From contig JAQYUZ010000004.1 of assembly GCA_033819885.1 (NCBI GenBank), positions 186,001 to 250,000 on the forward strand: a stretch of DNA of 64,000 bases. Direction: 5' to 3'. Under the pieces are notes generated by a model. It was not told the DNA's origin. It worked only from the letters and a program-made list of their open reading frames with translations, and did not search any database. Each line of letters starts with the position of its first letter. Positions within the stretch are counted from its first letter, which is position 1. Made by a program: the position numbers and the translations under genes. This stretch comes from Microbotryomycetes sp. JL201. Taxonomy: Eukaryota; Basidiomycota; Microbotryomycetes. Shown here piece after piece: positions 24,224 through 37,416 of the stretch.

Positions 24224-27200
24224 TCACACTAAGCTGACTTGGCCACGAGGATCGCCTTTGAGAGATTTGCCAACGTCAATTCGACTCGATACGAGGTGCC
24301 GGACGATTGTGTTCAAGCCGTTCGGTCCGCAGCCTAGAAAGCATATGTCAAGTCTGACAGACCGTGCGGTTCTCTGTTTATCAAAATACTCACAAGCAAC
24401 CAAAGTCTTGCCAGTAGACCGCGATACCTCGTCGTCGAGGATTTCCTTCAGCTTCGGGTAGCCCGGTCTCGCCAAGGCTGCAACGATTTCTAGGTCGTCT
24501 TGCTCGTTCTTTGTCAAGTCGAAAGGATCTCTCGAGTCTTGAGCGAAAGAAGACAAGCGGTGACGGTCCCGTTTGCCAACGAGGTGTTGCATACTAGAAC
24601 TTGCCGTCAAAGTATGCAGGTCTGAACGCGACTCTGCTCGGGCAAACGACAGATCCTGGAACGACTCGCTGAAGCTCTGTTGAGATGCGGCAGGATAGAA
24701 GCTTTGTTGTGCCGTAGCAGTCTGATGCGGATAGGACATTGACGAGTAACCAACGTCTCCAGAGCCAGGTACATAGGCAGCGGCATCGTGCGCTGGCTGT
24801 TTCGGATCTCGTCGCGACAAAGCTCTGCGCAGCTTGCCGAGTGACCGCACGCGAGCTGATATCTCTGCGTCGCCTCGAGACCGCTCGTCTTCCTCGCCAT
24901 CAAATAAGACGAGATCTGTGACAGAGTCAATGTGCTCGCCATAATCTGGCACACTGTTGTACATGCGCGTTGAAGCTGCGGTCTCGTCGTCACTATCGGC
25001 ATATTCCTCCTGCGCAGACGCGTGATTCTGGCGCGCATATTGGGGCTTGGGCGGCATGAGGGCTTCGCCAGGGCTACTCGAGCTTGCATCAAGAGTGTTC
25101 AAGTAGCTTGAGCCGGGCTGGTCTGCCCGAGACACGAATAATTCGACCTGAATTTGTGAAGGGTCGACAAGGTCGAGACATTGGCGCAACGCGGAGGCGA
25201 TCCAGCTCAGGTGAGCTGCGGGAGCCAGGCAAGATCAATAGAGTTCCCGAGCCTGACCCTTTTCAAACGCACCAAACTCTCGCAAAATCCAGATGAATCG
25301 TACTCGAGCGGTCCTGTAGCGACCACTGTCTCGTCGCGCCATTCGCTTGCAGGTGTATTCAAGGACCGACATGCCAAATGTGATACCAGTACCTCCACAC
25401 ACGATCGTAAGCGAGTCGTATGCGTCCCACATCGTTCGGATTGAGGATCCCATCGGCAGGCTGATTAGCGATCGCAAAAGGACGCCCGAAGCGCAGTCCT
25501 CCACGGAAGCGCCGCGGTCGAGCTTTTCTTGGCGCTTTTTATATACGTGGTCCCACAATCGGCGCGAGAAGCCTCGTTGGGCACGAACGAGAAGCACAAT
25601 CTCGCTTCCTTGCTCGAAGCTGGCGAATCCGCCTATGGGCGCGATCCCCTTTGCCCGCTCGTCAATGCTGACGATCGTATAAGGGTGCGACTGGAGCATG
25701 CGCACGGCCGGGATCGTCAGGAACACATGCTGACCCGGCCGCCAACGCACAGGCACAGCAGTGTGCATCGTCAAGCGAACCATCCGACCAGGCAAGAGCT
25801 GAGCAGCGGCGAAACCGGGTGGCGGCAGCGAGCGCATATGATTCGATATTGGGCCGAGCGTAGCGGCTGGCGATGCGGAGGGGGCTGTCGCCGGGGGGTA
25901 CGCGTGTGATAGTGGTTCCGTGGCCGGATCCCACGAGTACGGGTATCGTTCGGCGGCAGGCTTGAGCTCACCGTCACTGTAGCCATCGACCTTTTCCGCA
26001 CCGCGGAGCGTAAAGCTTTGCGCGCTTGCTCGTGAGCTGGACACCGGATTCCATCCAATGCCGCTCACGAAGCCGTTGATGTAGACGAAGATGCACAGAC
26101 GCGACAATCGCTCTGCGCCCCACCAGGCCAGCGCCACAATGGGCCAGTACATGAGAGGCTTGCAGGAGAGCGTCAGCGCCACGTTATGCCGAGCATTGCG
26201 AACTGCTTACTCGGTGATGTATGATGCATGCGACGCAAAAGAGGACAACCATGATGACGTGTGACCAGTAGAACCATTCGTAGTGGCGAGTCCTAATGGG
26301 TCGCAACGATAGTGCAGTCATGACAGTGAGCAAGCCGTAGGCCTAGGGACGCGCACTAGAAGTCAGTGCGAGGTTGTTCATGAACGCCGCGCATGCGTAC
26401 CACTAGCCCGCCCAAAAATCGCCAGTACTGTAGCGCCGGCACCAAAACAGGTCGTCCAAACGGATCCTTATCAATAATCAGCTGATAGAACCACGCGGCG
26501 GCGTGGCCAGACGAAAACAGCCAGATAACTCGGCCAGACCAACGATGGAGGATTGCTGTCTTGTCAAAGTGGTAGTTAGTCAAGAATGATATTGCCCAAA
26601 TGTTGAATGGCCATTGCTTGACTGCTAGCGTAACCGCAAGCGGAAGCATGGCATATGAGATAAGGCCGAGACGAGCAGCTGCCGTCCACGCATTGAAATC
26701 GATATTGGTGTTGGAGCTGGCCAGCAATGGATCGTTGAATGGAGCCCAGCCGTTTGGATTATTTTGTCTTCTGACCAGAGCCGGCAAGCTCGCTAGCAGT
26801 TCTTCATTGGCTCTTCGTGCAAGCCTGCCAAAATTGCTCGTCGGAGGCCCTGTGTTCGCCAGAAAGAGAATGAGTATTCTGATTGAAACGATTCTATGAT
26901 GAAACTTCAAACCTTTTTGACCAGATGGAGACACGTATGGACATGTACCGCCGAAAGTGCAAGTCGTCGGCTAGATGGAGCGGTGTCAACAGGCTAGGAT
27001 GAGGTTATTGGGGAGATCACCTACAGCGATATAGTCTGGTCCGACAAAGCTGAGACACACGGCCGTGGCGATCAGAGCCATGATAGTCAAGATCTGGGCG
27101 AAGGTCGGACTCGCAAAGCGCACACCCTTGCGACCGATGGCAACTTTTTTGCCAGTCTCGGCGTCGAGCTCCTTCTTCTTTTTGGTAATGGTTATTCGTC

Positions 27201-27693
27201 TGACAAAGAATTTTCGGAAGACGGCGCCTAGCGCGCTGCCTCCGCGTCCGGAGCCAGCCAGTCTATGCGCCACCGACCAGATGACGAGCGTGCCGAGTAC
27301 GACAAACCAGAGGATGTACGCGTAACGCCATGTTGGAGGTGACAGTGTGTGTGCGTCTATGTATGGCTGCACGAACAAATATTGTTTTCAATGTCAGTGT
27401 CCTCGCCTGTGCCACCGATCGGATCTGAAAGATGGGCTGCCCACAATCGTAAAGTACTGCAGCAGCGAGCTCGAGTCAACGCCACCTGTCGCGTCGACGA
27501 TTCTGATGGGCGTCGTCGCGGAGGCTGCACCGCTCGCAGTGCGCGATGCGCCGCCGTACGGCAGCGTGCCAACCTGCGCAAACGTCGTCGAAGCTCGCGC
27601 GGCCGTCGTGCGCGTCGCCTGCACGACCGTCGCAGCAAACGGAGGCACGTAGCCTGTCCCTTGCGCGGCAGACGTTGCCGCTCGCGTCGCCAT
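24224..27693 (-). CDS. Ferric/cupric reductase, FRE family transmembrane flavocytochrome
   Basis: Plasma-membrane (or vacuolar) metalloreductase that moves electrons from NADPH through FAD and heme b to extracellular ferric or cupric ions. The N-terminus is Ala/Thr-rich, followed by a helix (YAYILWFVVLGTLVIWSVAH). The ferric-reductase core includes HRWSGRVIWLFSSGHAAAWF and RTRHYEWFYWSHVIMVVLF, which supply the heme histidines. The FAD-binding site shows as WRPGQHVFLTIP and SHPYTIVSI, and the NAD-binding region starts with IVCGGTGITFGMSVLEY and ends FLGCGPNGLNTIVRHLV just before the stop. A disordered Ser/Asp-rich insertion of roughly 190 residues (about 25100-24530) separates the two halves of the NAD domain. 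Start is the first ATG of the open N-terminal frame. At least six introns. Which metal is reduced is not determined. Confidence 0.88.
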
Positions 27694-27934
27694 CTTCGCG
27701 CGCTTTACTCGTCGAGCGCCGGCGGCGGCGGCGGTGCCAAGGCGATTAGCGGTGCGGCTACGACAGCGTTTGCCCGATTCGTAGCAGTAACAGCTCTCGT
27801 TGCTCAATATCAAGTCAAAGTGAGCCGCCTACGGGGGGACGAACGAAGCCGGGGTGGTGTTCAGGGTCTTAAAGCTCGCGCACAACCGCCGAGAACGCGG
27901 CGGTGAATTATACGGAAAATGTCGATGCAGCAAT

Positions 27935-29625
27935 TTATTGGTTCAGCTGTTTCAAGTCTTTTCCGACGACATCATGCAGATCTTTCCCGCTCTCGACGGC
28001 CTCGCGCACGCGATGCAACAATCTCTCGATGCCATCGAGACCTGCGAGTGGGAGCGGCATCGGCGAAACGAAGTGTCCTGCGCAATTCTTGCCGCCTCTT
28101 ACCTCGAGCAACCTCTTCCATAGGCGGTCCGTAACTCAGCCGAACGAAAGAGTGACACGGCGAGTCAAAAAGATTTCGACGGTGCCTAAATGATGTTGTG
28201 TTGACCAATCAGTCTCAACCTCTCTCGTAATCCCAGACCCGCACGTCTTACCCCGGATTCAGATCAAAAAACTGTCCTGGCACAACAATCACCTTTTCTT
28301 TGAGCAGCTCTTCGAAAAATGTCAAGCCGGAATCAAGTGGCGGCGGCAACTGCGAAAGGTCCAGCCAGATCTGCAGACAAGTTCTCGTCAGAAGCTTCGT
28401 CCGACTTTGGAACCCATGTAAGACTCACGTAAAACGTTGAGGTTGGCTTGTTCTCCACACGTAGACCCATTTCTTCGAGCCGCGACAAGACGAAATCGCG
28501 CTTCGCCTTGAAATGCTGTTGAAGGGCGATCCTGTCCTGGTGGACGCGCTCAGGCTCGAGTAACGGGACTGCCGCCATTTGCGTTGGATGCGAAGCTCCG
28601 CCATCCAGGAACGAGCCGCTCTGGCCCAACGCCTTGATCAAATTCTGTGGCCCGACGACCCAGCAACACCGCCACCCTGGTAGACGCCAGTTCTTGGTCA
28701 AGCCATCAATAATCACCTGCCAGCGAAGTCAAAGTCAGCGGCTCCGGCGAGCGACTGCGATTCGGTCTCGCTGACCACCGGGTCGACGTCAACGTCCTCG
28801 ACGAACTCGCTGGCTGAGACGCATCCACCCTCCTCGAGATCGTACTGATACCAAGAGTAGAATTCGTCCAGGATGACTGTCGTGCCTTGGCGAGCCAAGT
28901 GTACAAGCCTTTCCAATTCGCGGCCTTTCACTACTTGACCTGTCGGGTTTCGAGGGTTGGAAGCTACAACTACAGACAGCCCCTGCTTGCGCACTTCTTC
29001 TTCCAACTTGTCGATATCTGGCAAGCGGAAGCTCAGTCAAATCCCCGGATTCTGTTGAACCCGGCGCTCACTCAGATGGTACGCATCCTCGCGATCTAGC
29101 ACGGTGGGGATGGGAACGAGGCGTCGGAAGCTGGACAGCACTGCGTTGAAGAGTCAGTTGGACATGCAGCTGCTTCCCAAAGTGCGTCTTACTTTGGTCA
29201 TAAGCCGTATACTCAGGAATCTGATATGAAACAAAATAGTCCCCGATCACGCTCGCCACTCTCGTGAGACCTGCTCGTCCACCTGGAACTATGCAGACGT
29301 TGTCTTTTGTGTACAGAGAGTGTTTGCCTTTGCGGTACGTTTCGTTATAAAGGTGCGCTACGGCCTCGCGAAGCTCCGAGACACCCGTCACTGGGCCGTA
29401 TTCATTCAAAGTAGTATCGACCGGGATCGAAGTTGGCCGCTCTGAGGCGCCAGGTATTTCGCCCACCTCAGGGGCGCCTTGCCCAAAGTTTGCCCACTGA
29501 GCATATTCTTCAGTGAATGCGCGTGTGGCGTGATCAACCCTGCTCACCTCGGGGTCTCCCATTGACCATCCATTGGCTGTCGCGCGATCACTGCAGTAAA
29601 TGACTCCTTTCAACGTTGAAAGCAT
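27935..29625 (-). CDS. PLP-dependent class I/II aminotransferase
   Basis: Fold-type I pyridoxal-phosphate enzyme of the aspartate/aromatic/alanine aminotransferase group; the exact substrate is not identifiable. Visible motifs are WANFGQGAPEVGEIPGA near the N-terminus, TLNEYGPVTGVSELREAVA, the cofactor-ring contact VSYQIPEYTAYD, SNPRNPTGQVV, DEFYSWYQYD and the catalytic-lysine block VIIDGLTKNWRLPGWR. C-terminal exons read LTFFEELLKEKVIVVPGQFF, SFVRLSYGPPMEEVARG and GIERLLHRVREAVESGKDL, ending at the TAA at 27935. The ring-binding position, normally Asp/Glu before the catalytic Lys region, falls in the small exon around 28860 (DEFYSWY). The start ATG at 29625 is plausible but the segment after it may contain an intron, so the N-terminus is uncertain. 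Confidence 0.82.
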
Positions 29626-30396
29626 CGCAGTACATCAGCAGCGGACGACTATGACGCTCAATTCCGGCGTACCCTGATCCAAGTGGTTTTCGTCAGCATC
29701 AGCACGACACCATCAATGCTCAGAGGAATCACGCACTGTAGATCCTGGCGCTTCAACACCGATTGGTTGTCCGTCGTCGCCAGGTCCTCGATGTCGCTTG
29801 CTTTCATGTCCAGGCACGGCTCTAAACAGCTGCAGGAGTCAGACGTATCAATATGCAGTAATAGGATACAGCCCCTCAGCAGCTGTCACCCTGTGCGCCT
29901 CGCTCTGAGTCTCGTCTGTCGACGTCATTCCGTATCTCGTTTCAGCGTTCGAACTCGCACGACAGAAGACGGACACGGACCTCTGTGGTTGTTGAGTGAG
30001 CTGCGCTGACTCGACATAGCAACCGTTCGGTCGAATGTCGAACGATACCGAAGACACCGAAGCGAAAACACGGCTTTGGGCCCCACTTATCTAATAAGTC
30101 TCGAGAGTTCGAACCCTCAGTCGCTGCATGATACGTGTGGAATGCCTCAGTCTTATTTATTGACGTGTCCTTCCGAGAGTGCTGAAATGCGACCTCAACG
30201 CGACGCGACGCGACGTCGAAGTTGTGTTGTCTGCGTTTCAAAGCCCGTAAAACAAGCTATCGTCCAGCATCACGTCTACACAAAGCAGACACATCAGTTC
30301 CTACTAGCTCACTTGACGTGGAGCAATCAGCTGCTACCGCACGATTCTCGAACGGGGTAGGGCCATAGTGAGACAGTGCAGTCACACCGACAGGTC
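29626..30396. promoter_or_regulatory. divergent promoter region aminotransferase / DUF4211 gene
   Basis: About 770 bases between divergent starts. It contains a GTTCGAACC-type motif near 30105 resembling a tRNA B box, but no acceptor or T-stem pairing was found around it. No gene was recognised; presumed promoters and 5' leaders. Confidence 0.35.
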
Positions 30397-32222
30397 ATGA
30401 CGCGCGGCTACGGCAGAGGTCACATAGTGGTGGATTCTAGCGACGAAGACGAAGACGTGCACGCGACGCCATCGGCAGATCACGACAGCGACGAGTCTGA
30501 ACCCGTGACAAGCGGAAGACGTGACGCACGGCAGCAGGTAAGCAAAGCTTACACAATGCTTTTCTTGATGTCTGGGCTTGACTTTGAAACTTTGGACTCC
30601 AGAAGAAGGAAGCTGACAGCGACAGTCGCCGTCGCCACAAGCGAGCGAGAGCTTCATCGAGTGATTCGGAGCAATCGTGCTCACTGCATCGCAGTCCAAC
30701 GGCATCGACTTCCCAATCTCGCACACGAGACCGCGACTTGATTGGGTTGCATACGAAGGACAATGTACAGAAAGGCTCGAAAGGTTCGGCGAAGAGGCTG
30801 AAAGGCGACACGAACATGAGGTGGTCGTCCAGCCGCGATAGCAACAACAGTCAAGAGCTGCATAAAAGCTCTCGCCGTGAGAGTGCGAAAAAGAGCAAGT
30901 CGCGGCAAAATCCGGCTCGGTGCAGCACACGCCGAGCAGATTCGGAGAGCATCAGCGAGCCGAGTGCGGACGAAAGCGGCCACATCAACGAGCAACGAGA
31001 CGATTCAGACGAAGACGATTTGAGCCTATCGGGTCAGGAAACTATTCAGCCAAGTCGTTTGAGGCCGCCGTCTCGAACGACTTCAAAGTTTGCTGCGTTA
31101 CGTGCCCTGCGTCAAGGTCAGTCTGCCAGAGAAAAGTTCACAACATCAAGTGTAGACTGTTATTGAAAATCGCATTCGACAGGCAAAGCCAAGGCAACAG
31201 ACGACGGACACCGCGCGAAGGTGCGCAACATGATCGTGATCTCTGACTCTGACGACGACGAGTCCAGCGAGAACGACAACAGGCTCAGTCGCTCGCCGCG
31301 CGACGGTGTTCGCAGGTATCTCGGCTCGCAAGCTCGGGACTTTGTCGAGGAAGCGCCGTCGTCGCTCGATTCTGACCTCGATCGAGATGATGAAGAATTT
31401 ATTGTCGAGGGCAGTGACAACGACGAGGACGCGCAAGTTGTGGCAGAATTCCGCGAAAAGATCTCTACTGGAGCACAGGGCCAAATGTACTACCTAAAGA
31501 CCTACCTTCTGTGGCTTGTTCACACCATAGTATGCCCCGACGTCGACTGGCTCGAGGAAGATGAGACGTTCAGAGTTGCTGAACGCGCAGTCACGAACCG
31601 ATTACAAGACTTGCTCAGAGCGCTGATTGGGTCTAGCGCGTGGCGGCGTCCGTTCAAGAAAGCGCTAGAAGAGAAACCCGAGCAGACAACGCTCGAGCTC
31701 AATGCGATCGAGCGAGGCGGTCCCTGCGAAGCCTGCACAATGGGACGCTCACGCCATTCTTCGCTGCTCATGCTATTTTATGGCCAGCGCTACGATCGTC
31801 ATACGTTTCAGGATGCAGAAATTGGCTCCGACGACGACGGGCCGAGTGTTGACAGCGGCGATGAAGCTCAGGACACTGAAGCAAGGCACATGGAGTGGAA
31901 CGGCACGGCGGCGATTGCTTTCAACGTCGGCTCGTCATGCGCCGGCCGCGCATCAATTTACCACGAGCTGCACCACTGGGCCTACACGACTCACCATCGT
32001 ATGACAACCAAATTGGATGCGGAGCGAAGTAGCAGACTGAACGTCGAAGGCGCAACAAAGGCAGAAAGGCGCAAGCTCAAACGTGAGGCGATAGAGCGCG
32101 ACCGCAAGGAAGCCGACCGCTGTGCAGCTGTCCTTGACGCGGAGGGTACGATATCAGACTTTGCGAGGCAGCTGGACGACGAGATCAAGCGCGCGGTCAA
32201 TGCCTTCGCCCGGGCCGATTGA
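30397..32222 (+). CDS. DUF4211-domain nuclear protein
   Basis: Fungal protein with a DUF4211-like C-terminal domain; biochemical role unknown. It starts MTRGYGRGHIVVDSSDEDED, is highly charged and Ser/Asp/Arg-rich through the first half (for example SDSDDDESSENDN), and has small introns near 30537-30603 and 31115-31182. The conserved C-terminal part includes DEEFIVEGSDNDEDAQVV, GQMYYLKTYLLWLVHTIVCP, GGPCEACTMGRSRHSSL (a Cys pair and neighbouring residues), and ISDFARQLDDEIKRAVNAFA at the end. Composition suggests a chromatin or nuclear location. The stop lies only 32 bases from the stop of the oppositely oriented OTU gene. Confidence 0.75.
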
Positions 32223-32254
32223 TCCCTTGAACAGCAAACTTGTAATGCAGAGCT

Positions 32255-33809
32255 TCAAACACTGCCGCTGTATGACGCCGGCCGCAGACTATTATAATGC
32301 TGAACACGAAGGAGCCGAAAGTCAGCTTGCGCGCGGATCTTACGGACAATGCATTTACTTCTCCAAGGCCGTACATCTTGCGATGATATCTAATAAGTTT
32401 CGCTATCAATGAAAGGAGTGCGACGGCAAAGCGTTCACAGTGACTCACGAAATGAGGATAGGCCCCCGCTCAGTCGGAAAGTCTTCCCCGACTTTGACGA
32501 GGTCCGTGCCAGCTTGCAGCACGTGTATCGGCGTTTGATAATACTTCGACAAAGCATTGATCTGGCACGCGTTTGTCGCGATGAGAAATCCTCCCACCGA
32601 ACTTGCTGCAGCGACTCACTTCTGGCTCTCCGCCCCATTCTGCCGTGTTTTGGACTGTGTCGCAATACTTTCTGTATTCAGCTGCGCAATCTGTCAGCGA
32701 AAATCCTGAATCGATCGGGATCTGCACTCACCTGGGCTCATCATTTCATCGTCGTTGACATCGCTGGGCAAGAACGGCAAGAAATCGTCCGGATGCCGCC
32801 TCATGATCTCGGCTGCGTGAGTCCGCACAGTGCTGTAATCTTCTTTCCTTGGCTGGATTCGCGCGTCAAGGACCGTGAGACCAAGTCGCAGTCAAGACCG
32901 GACTCACTGCAAGACCGAGCATGTTGACTTGATCTGCCACCGCACTGTACAAGCTGAAGTTGGAAGGAAAGCGGTCGGCCAGGTAGCAAGCCTCGGGGAT
33001 GCATTCAACTCACCAATGACCATCTGGATTGATCTCTCTGACTCTGACATTGAGCTTCTTGCAACCAGTTTCGATGGCGTCTCGCTCCTCCTGCACCGAG
33101 CGATCATTTTCCGCCAGCATCTCCTCTTCTGCCTGCCGTCTGACATTTTCGTAATGTTGCTCTTTCTTGAGCTGTGTGAATGACGGGCGGAGGGTGTCAG
33201 CGATCTCGGGACCCGGCTCGTGCAAGAAAGCTTCACCTTGCGAGCCTTTTGTCGCGATACCCGTTCAGTTGGCGTTGCACGAGTCTCCAGATTGGCCTCA
33301 TCTCCGTCAACTCCATGATTCGGCGTCAATGCGTCCTTGACGCCCTCCTTCAAGTCGTGCAGCTTGTCTCGAGCCGAATGGGAATGGCCAGGAGACGCAG
33401 CGCTGTTGCCGTCTTGCAATATCCTGTCGCCGCTGTCATCTTGCCGCCTCGTTGATTGTAAGCGCGTCTGGTCTGATTGCGATGCAGTATTCTCGCCGTC
33501 CCTGGCGTCAAGCTGAGCAAGCAACTGGTCCGCCAAGTCATCAACATCGTCGTCTGCCTCTACTGCCGGGCCGTTGTCATGTGCAAAGTTGGGCGTCAAA
33601 ATGCCACTCGACGTTTGTGATGATGGTGTCGTCTTGCTCTTCTTGGCCGCCTTTGATTTTGGCTTTGATGCCTTTTTCAGTCTGCCCCGCGCCATCAATG
33701 GGTTTGCTGGAGTCGCATCGCCAGACATGATTGAAGTAGAGCGAGCAGGCGAAAGGGTGCTGATAACGGCAGGGGATGCGTCCGCCGTAGAATCTGCCGA
33801 TGACCTCAT
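32255..33809 (-). CDS. OTU-domain cysteine protease (OTUD6/Otu2-like deubiquitinase)
   Basis: Deubiquitinase of the ovarian-tumour family; Otu2/OTUD6 relatives act on ribosome-linked ubiquitin. A long charged N-terminus (Lys-rich near ASKPKSKAAKKSKT, then acidic) leads to a coiled coil of OTUD6 type (LKKEQHYENVRRQAEEEMLA). The OTU domain begins near CKKLNVRVREINPDGHW, continues with MRRHPDDFLPFLPSD, NTAEWGGEPE joined across an intron to INALSKYYQTPIHVLQAG, and ends ISYHRKMYGLGEHYNSLRPA with the catalytic His in EHYNSL. The segment around the catalytic Cys falls at the intron near 32915-33005 and was not fully resolved (exon fragment VYSAVADQV). Start taken at the ATG at 33809; 33728 (MSGDATPANP) is an alternative. 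Confidence 0.8.
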
Positions 33810-34093
33810 TTCACTACGAATGTGATCAGGCGCCACTCTTTTCTGCAGAGCGCGTGAGGACTGCAAGAGCAGTTTTCTCGAAATTGATCTGATTTATTCA
33901 TAATTCAGAGAGGACAGCTTTCCGCTTTGAGCCCGAGCGCGCGCCTGGGGCCGCACTTTATCACTTCAACCGACGCGCAAACGCCAGCAAGGCCCAGATA
34001 CTGATATACACGCTGGGAATAAGTCAGGCAGCATTCAAACGACGGTGAAACACGTCTGCCGGGCCCTGAAAACGAGTGGTGATCGAACGCGCC
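33810..34093. promoter_or_regulatory. divergent promoter region OTU gene / RAB4
   Basis: The 284 bases between divergent start codons, presumed to hold both promoters. No specific site was recognised. Confidence 0.3.
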
Positions 34094-35467
<1,374 letters not shown>

Positions 35468-35676
35468 ATGACCGCTTAAGATTCGCAATTCGTACTCTAT
35501 ACCACGCCAATTCGTTGCATCGTCCAGAATGTGGCCCTAATTTCATATTTTCGTTCGTGTTTCCTTGTAGCCGCTTTCTCTCTTGAGTATCCTTGACAAA
35601 TACATGGACGAAGAATTTGTCTATCTATGCACATCTATGGTGCGAGACTGCAGTAATTCGTACGTTGAAGCTGACC

Positions 35677-37248
35677 TCACTGAACGAAACCGCCTCTGGG
35701 ATAAACTGTGGCGAGCGGAAGGACCCAGCGGTGCCATGACCAATCCTGTGGCGCCGGCAGGTTCTGAAACAGGCCCATCGTTGACCTTGAGGAATAATCA
35801 GCACGATCGATGTCAGTGCAGTACGCAGTGACGGACCAATTTTTGTACACAAAGTACCCCAGTCCGACAATGTATACATAAGCCCAGATCGTGCCGAGAG
35901 ATCCAGAAACACGCTTGCCAGTGATTGCTCGAAAGAGACCCTCCAGGACGATGCCGAAACCTTGTGACATAAAGTAGATGATAGAACCGTATCTCGTCCC
36001 AAAGTCGAGCTGGGTCCGGTCGAGCGCGATGGCATTGTTTGAAGCAGAGGCGAGGGCTGTAATGAACCGTCACTAACCGTTCAAAAATGCGCAAGGCAGA
36101 CTTTGCACAACTTGCCATACTCGTGAAGCCATGAACTCAGGGCAAAGACCGCTGTTACGCCTGCAACACGTCCTAGTGCCTTGCCGAATATTGCCGACAC
36201 CACAGCGGATGCGGGCTTGAAGCCAAGGAAATGAAACGACGCGGAAAAGAACGAATGCCACTGTGAAGCCCAGAACGTCGAAACGCTCTCTGGATGCCAC
36301 GGCCGCTGAAAGATTGGCGGGAACGCTCGAATGTCAAATGGCGGAGGTTTGAGGCCAGCCGGCAGAATGGCTCGCATAGCTTTCGTGCTTAAGCAAACGA
36401 GCAAGGTCGCTATGCTGAAGCCCATTTCTAGGGCACAGCAAGCAGAAGTCCCGAAAGCCAATGTGCCGACCGCCCTACTGCCGAAAGCAGCGTGCCCAGG
36501 TGCCAAACCGAACGCAACTAGATGCCGAGCCCGCTCTTGCTCCGGCGTCAACAGAATGGCACTCATCGATGCAAATATAATTTGACGCTTCAGAATTGCT
36601 AGCAAGAGCTGCTTGATGAGCTTTTGCGAGTTTGAAGGACCGTGTGGCGCAAGTGAGCGAGCTGGGGGGCCGAAAGCCCATCCAATTCCTGTGAGACGTG
36701 TCAGCATGTAGCTCAAGGAGAGTCAACTTCTTAAGGACTGACCGCGCATCGAGAACAGCAACGAGATCGACCAAAGGACAATGTCTGGCAGCGAGTCGTG
36801 ATCGCGCTGCTTGCGTCTGATGGCTTCGAGCTCGGTCCGTGACTTGTTCAAGCTCACAGCCTTGCCTTCTTTTGTCTCGACGTAACCGACCCACGTGTAC
36901 GGCGTCAAGTCTTGCGCTAGACCCCATTCAATGGCTTTCCAGACTGCATAGGCAGCGCCGACACCGAGCACAAAGTTGAGGCCAACGCTCGCGTCACGGG
37001 GCTGCCATCCATACTCGAATGTGCAAGTCGCACCCGAGTACACTCCGATGATCATGAGCAGAAAACGGGCAACTGCACTAAGTTTCGAGTCTGCTGCCAC
37101 CGGGTGCAGCAAAACACATTGGAGCGAGAGCGGCACGGCATACGCGAATCTATGATTGTGCTTTCAAATGTCAGCTGATGCTCTACATGCTGTGTAGCGG
37201 GTTCGCGACTGACGCCTGCGGCGGCGGCGCTTGCAGCAATTGCGTCAT
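35677..37248 (-). CDS. Wax-synthase-domain (MBOAT-like) membrane acyltransferase
   Basis: Polytopic membrane protein of the plant/fungal wax synthase-like group, which transfer acyl chains to alcohols or to secondary metabolites; the substrate is unknown. The first exon MTQLLQAPPPQASVANPLHS joins across a short intron to IFAYAVPLSLQCVLLHPV. Helices continue through LLMIIGVYSGATCTFEYGW and VLGVGAAYAVWKAIEWGLAQ. The signature region is STFWASQWHSFFSASFHFLG, followed by VFALSSWLHEY with the expected His, then DFGTRYGSIIYFMSQGFGI and TIWAYVYIVGLGYFVYKNW. The intron after HEY is best explained by a GC donor (GCAAGT, 36115-36057). The frame ends at 35677, but the last about 45 residues do not resemble the family, so one more intron near 35820 is possible. 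Confidence 0.72.
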
Positions 37249-37416
37249 GGGTGTGCCAGCAGGGACGGTCGCGGTGCCGCGGGCACAGCAAGGTTCTCGT
37301 GGCTGAGAGTCAAGGTGGTCCCCGGTGGGCGGATACCCTTTATTGAGATGAATACTCGCAAAGTCGGACGGCAAATTGGCGCGAGCGCTTGCTTTTGCAT
37401 TGACCTAAGACTCGGC
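37249..37416. promoter_or_regulatory. short divergent promoter region
   Basis: Only 168 bases separate the start codons of the wax-synthase-like gene (minus) and the acidic orphan (plus), so they are likely to share regulatory sequence. Confidence 0.3.

Noticed and set aside
30095-30125. GTTCGAACC motif resembling a tRNA B box
   Set aside because: No paired T-stem, acceptor stem or A box could be found around it on either strand.
32560-32660. 14-base intron in the OTU gene
   Set aside because: A normal-length intron from the same donor to CCAG before ATCAATGC restores the family block WGGEPE-INALSKYY, so no micro-intron is needed.
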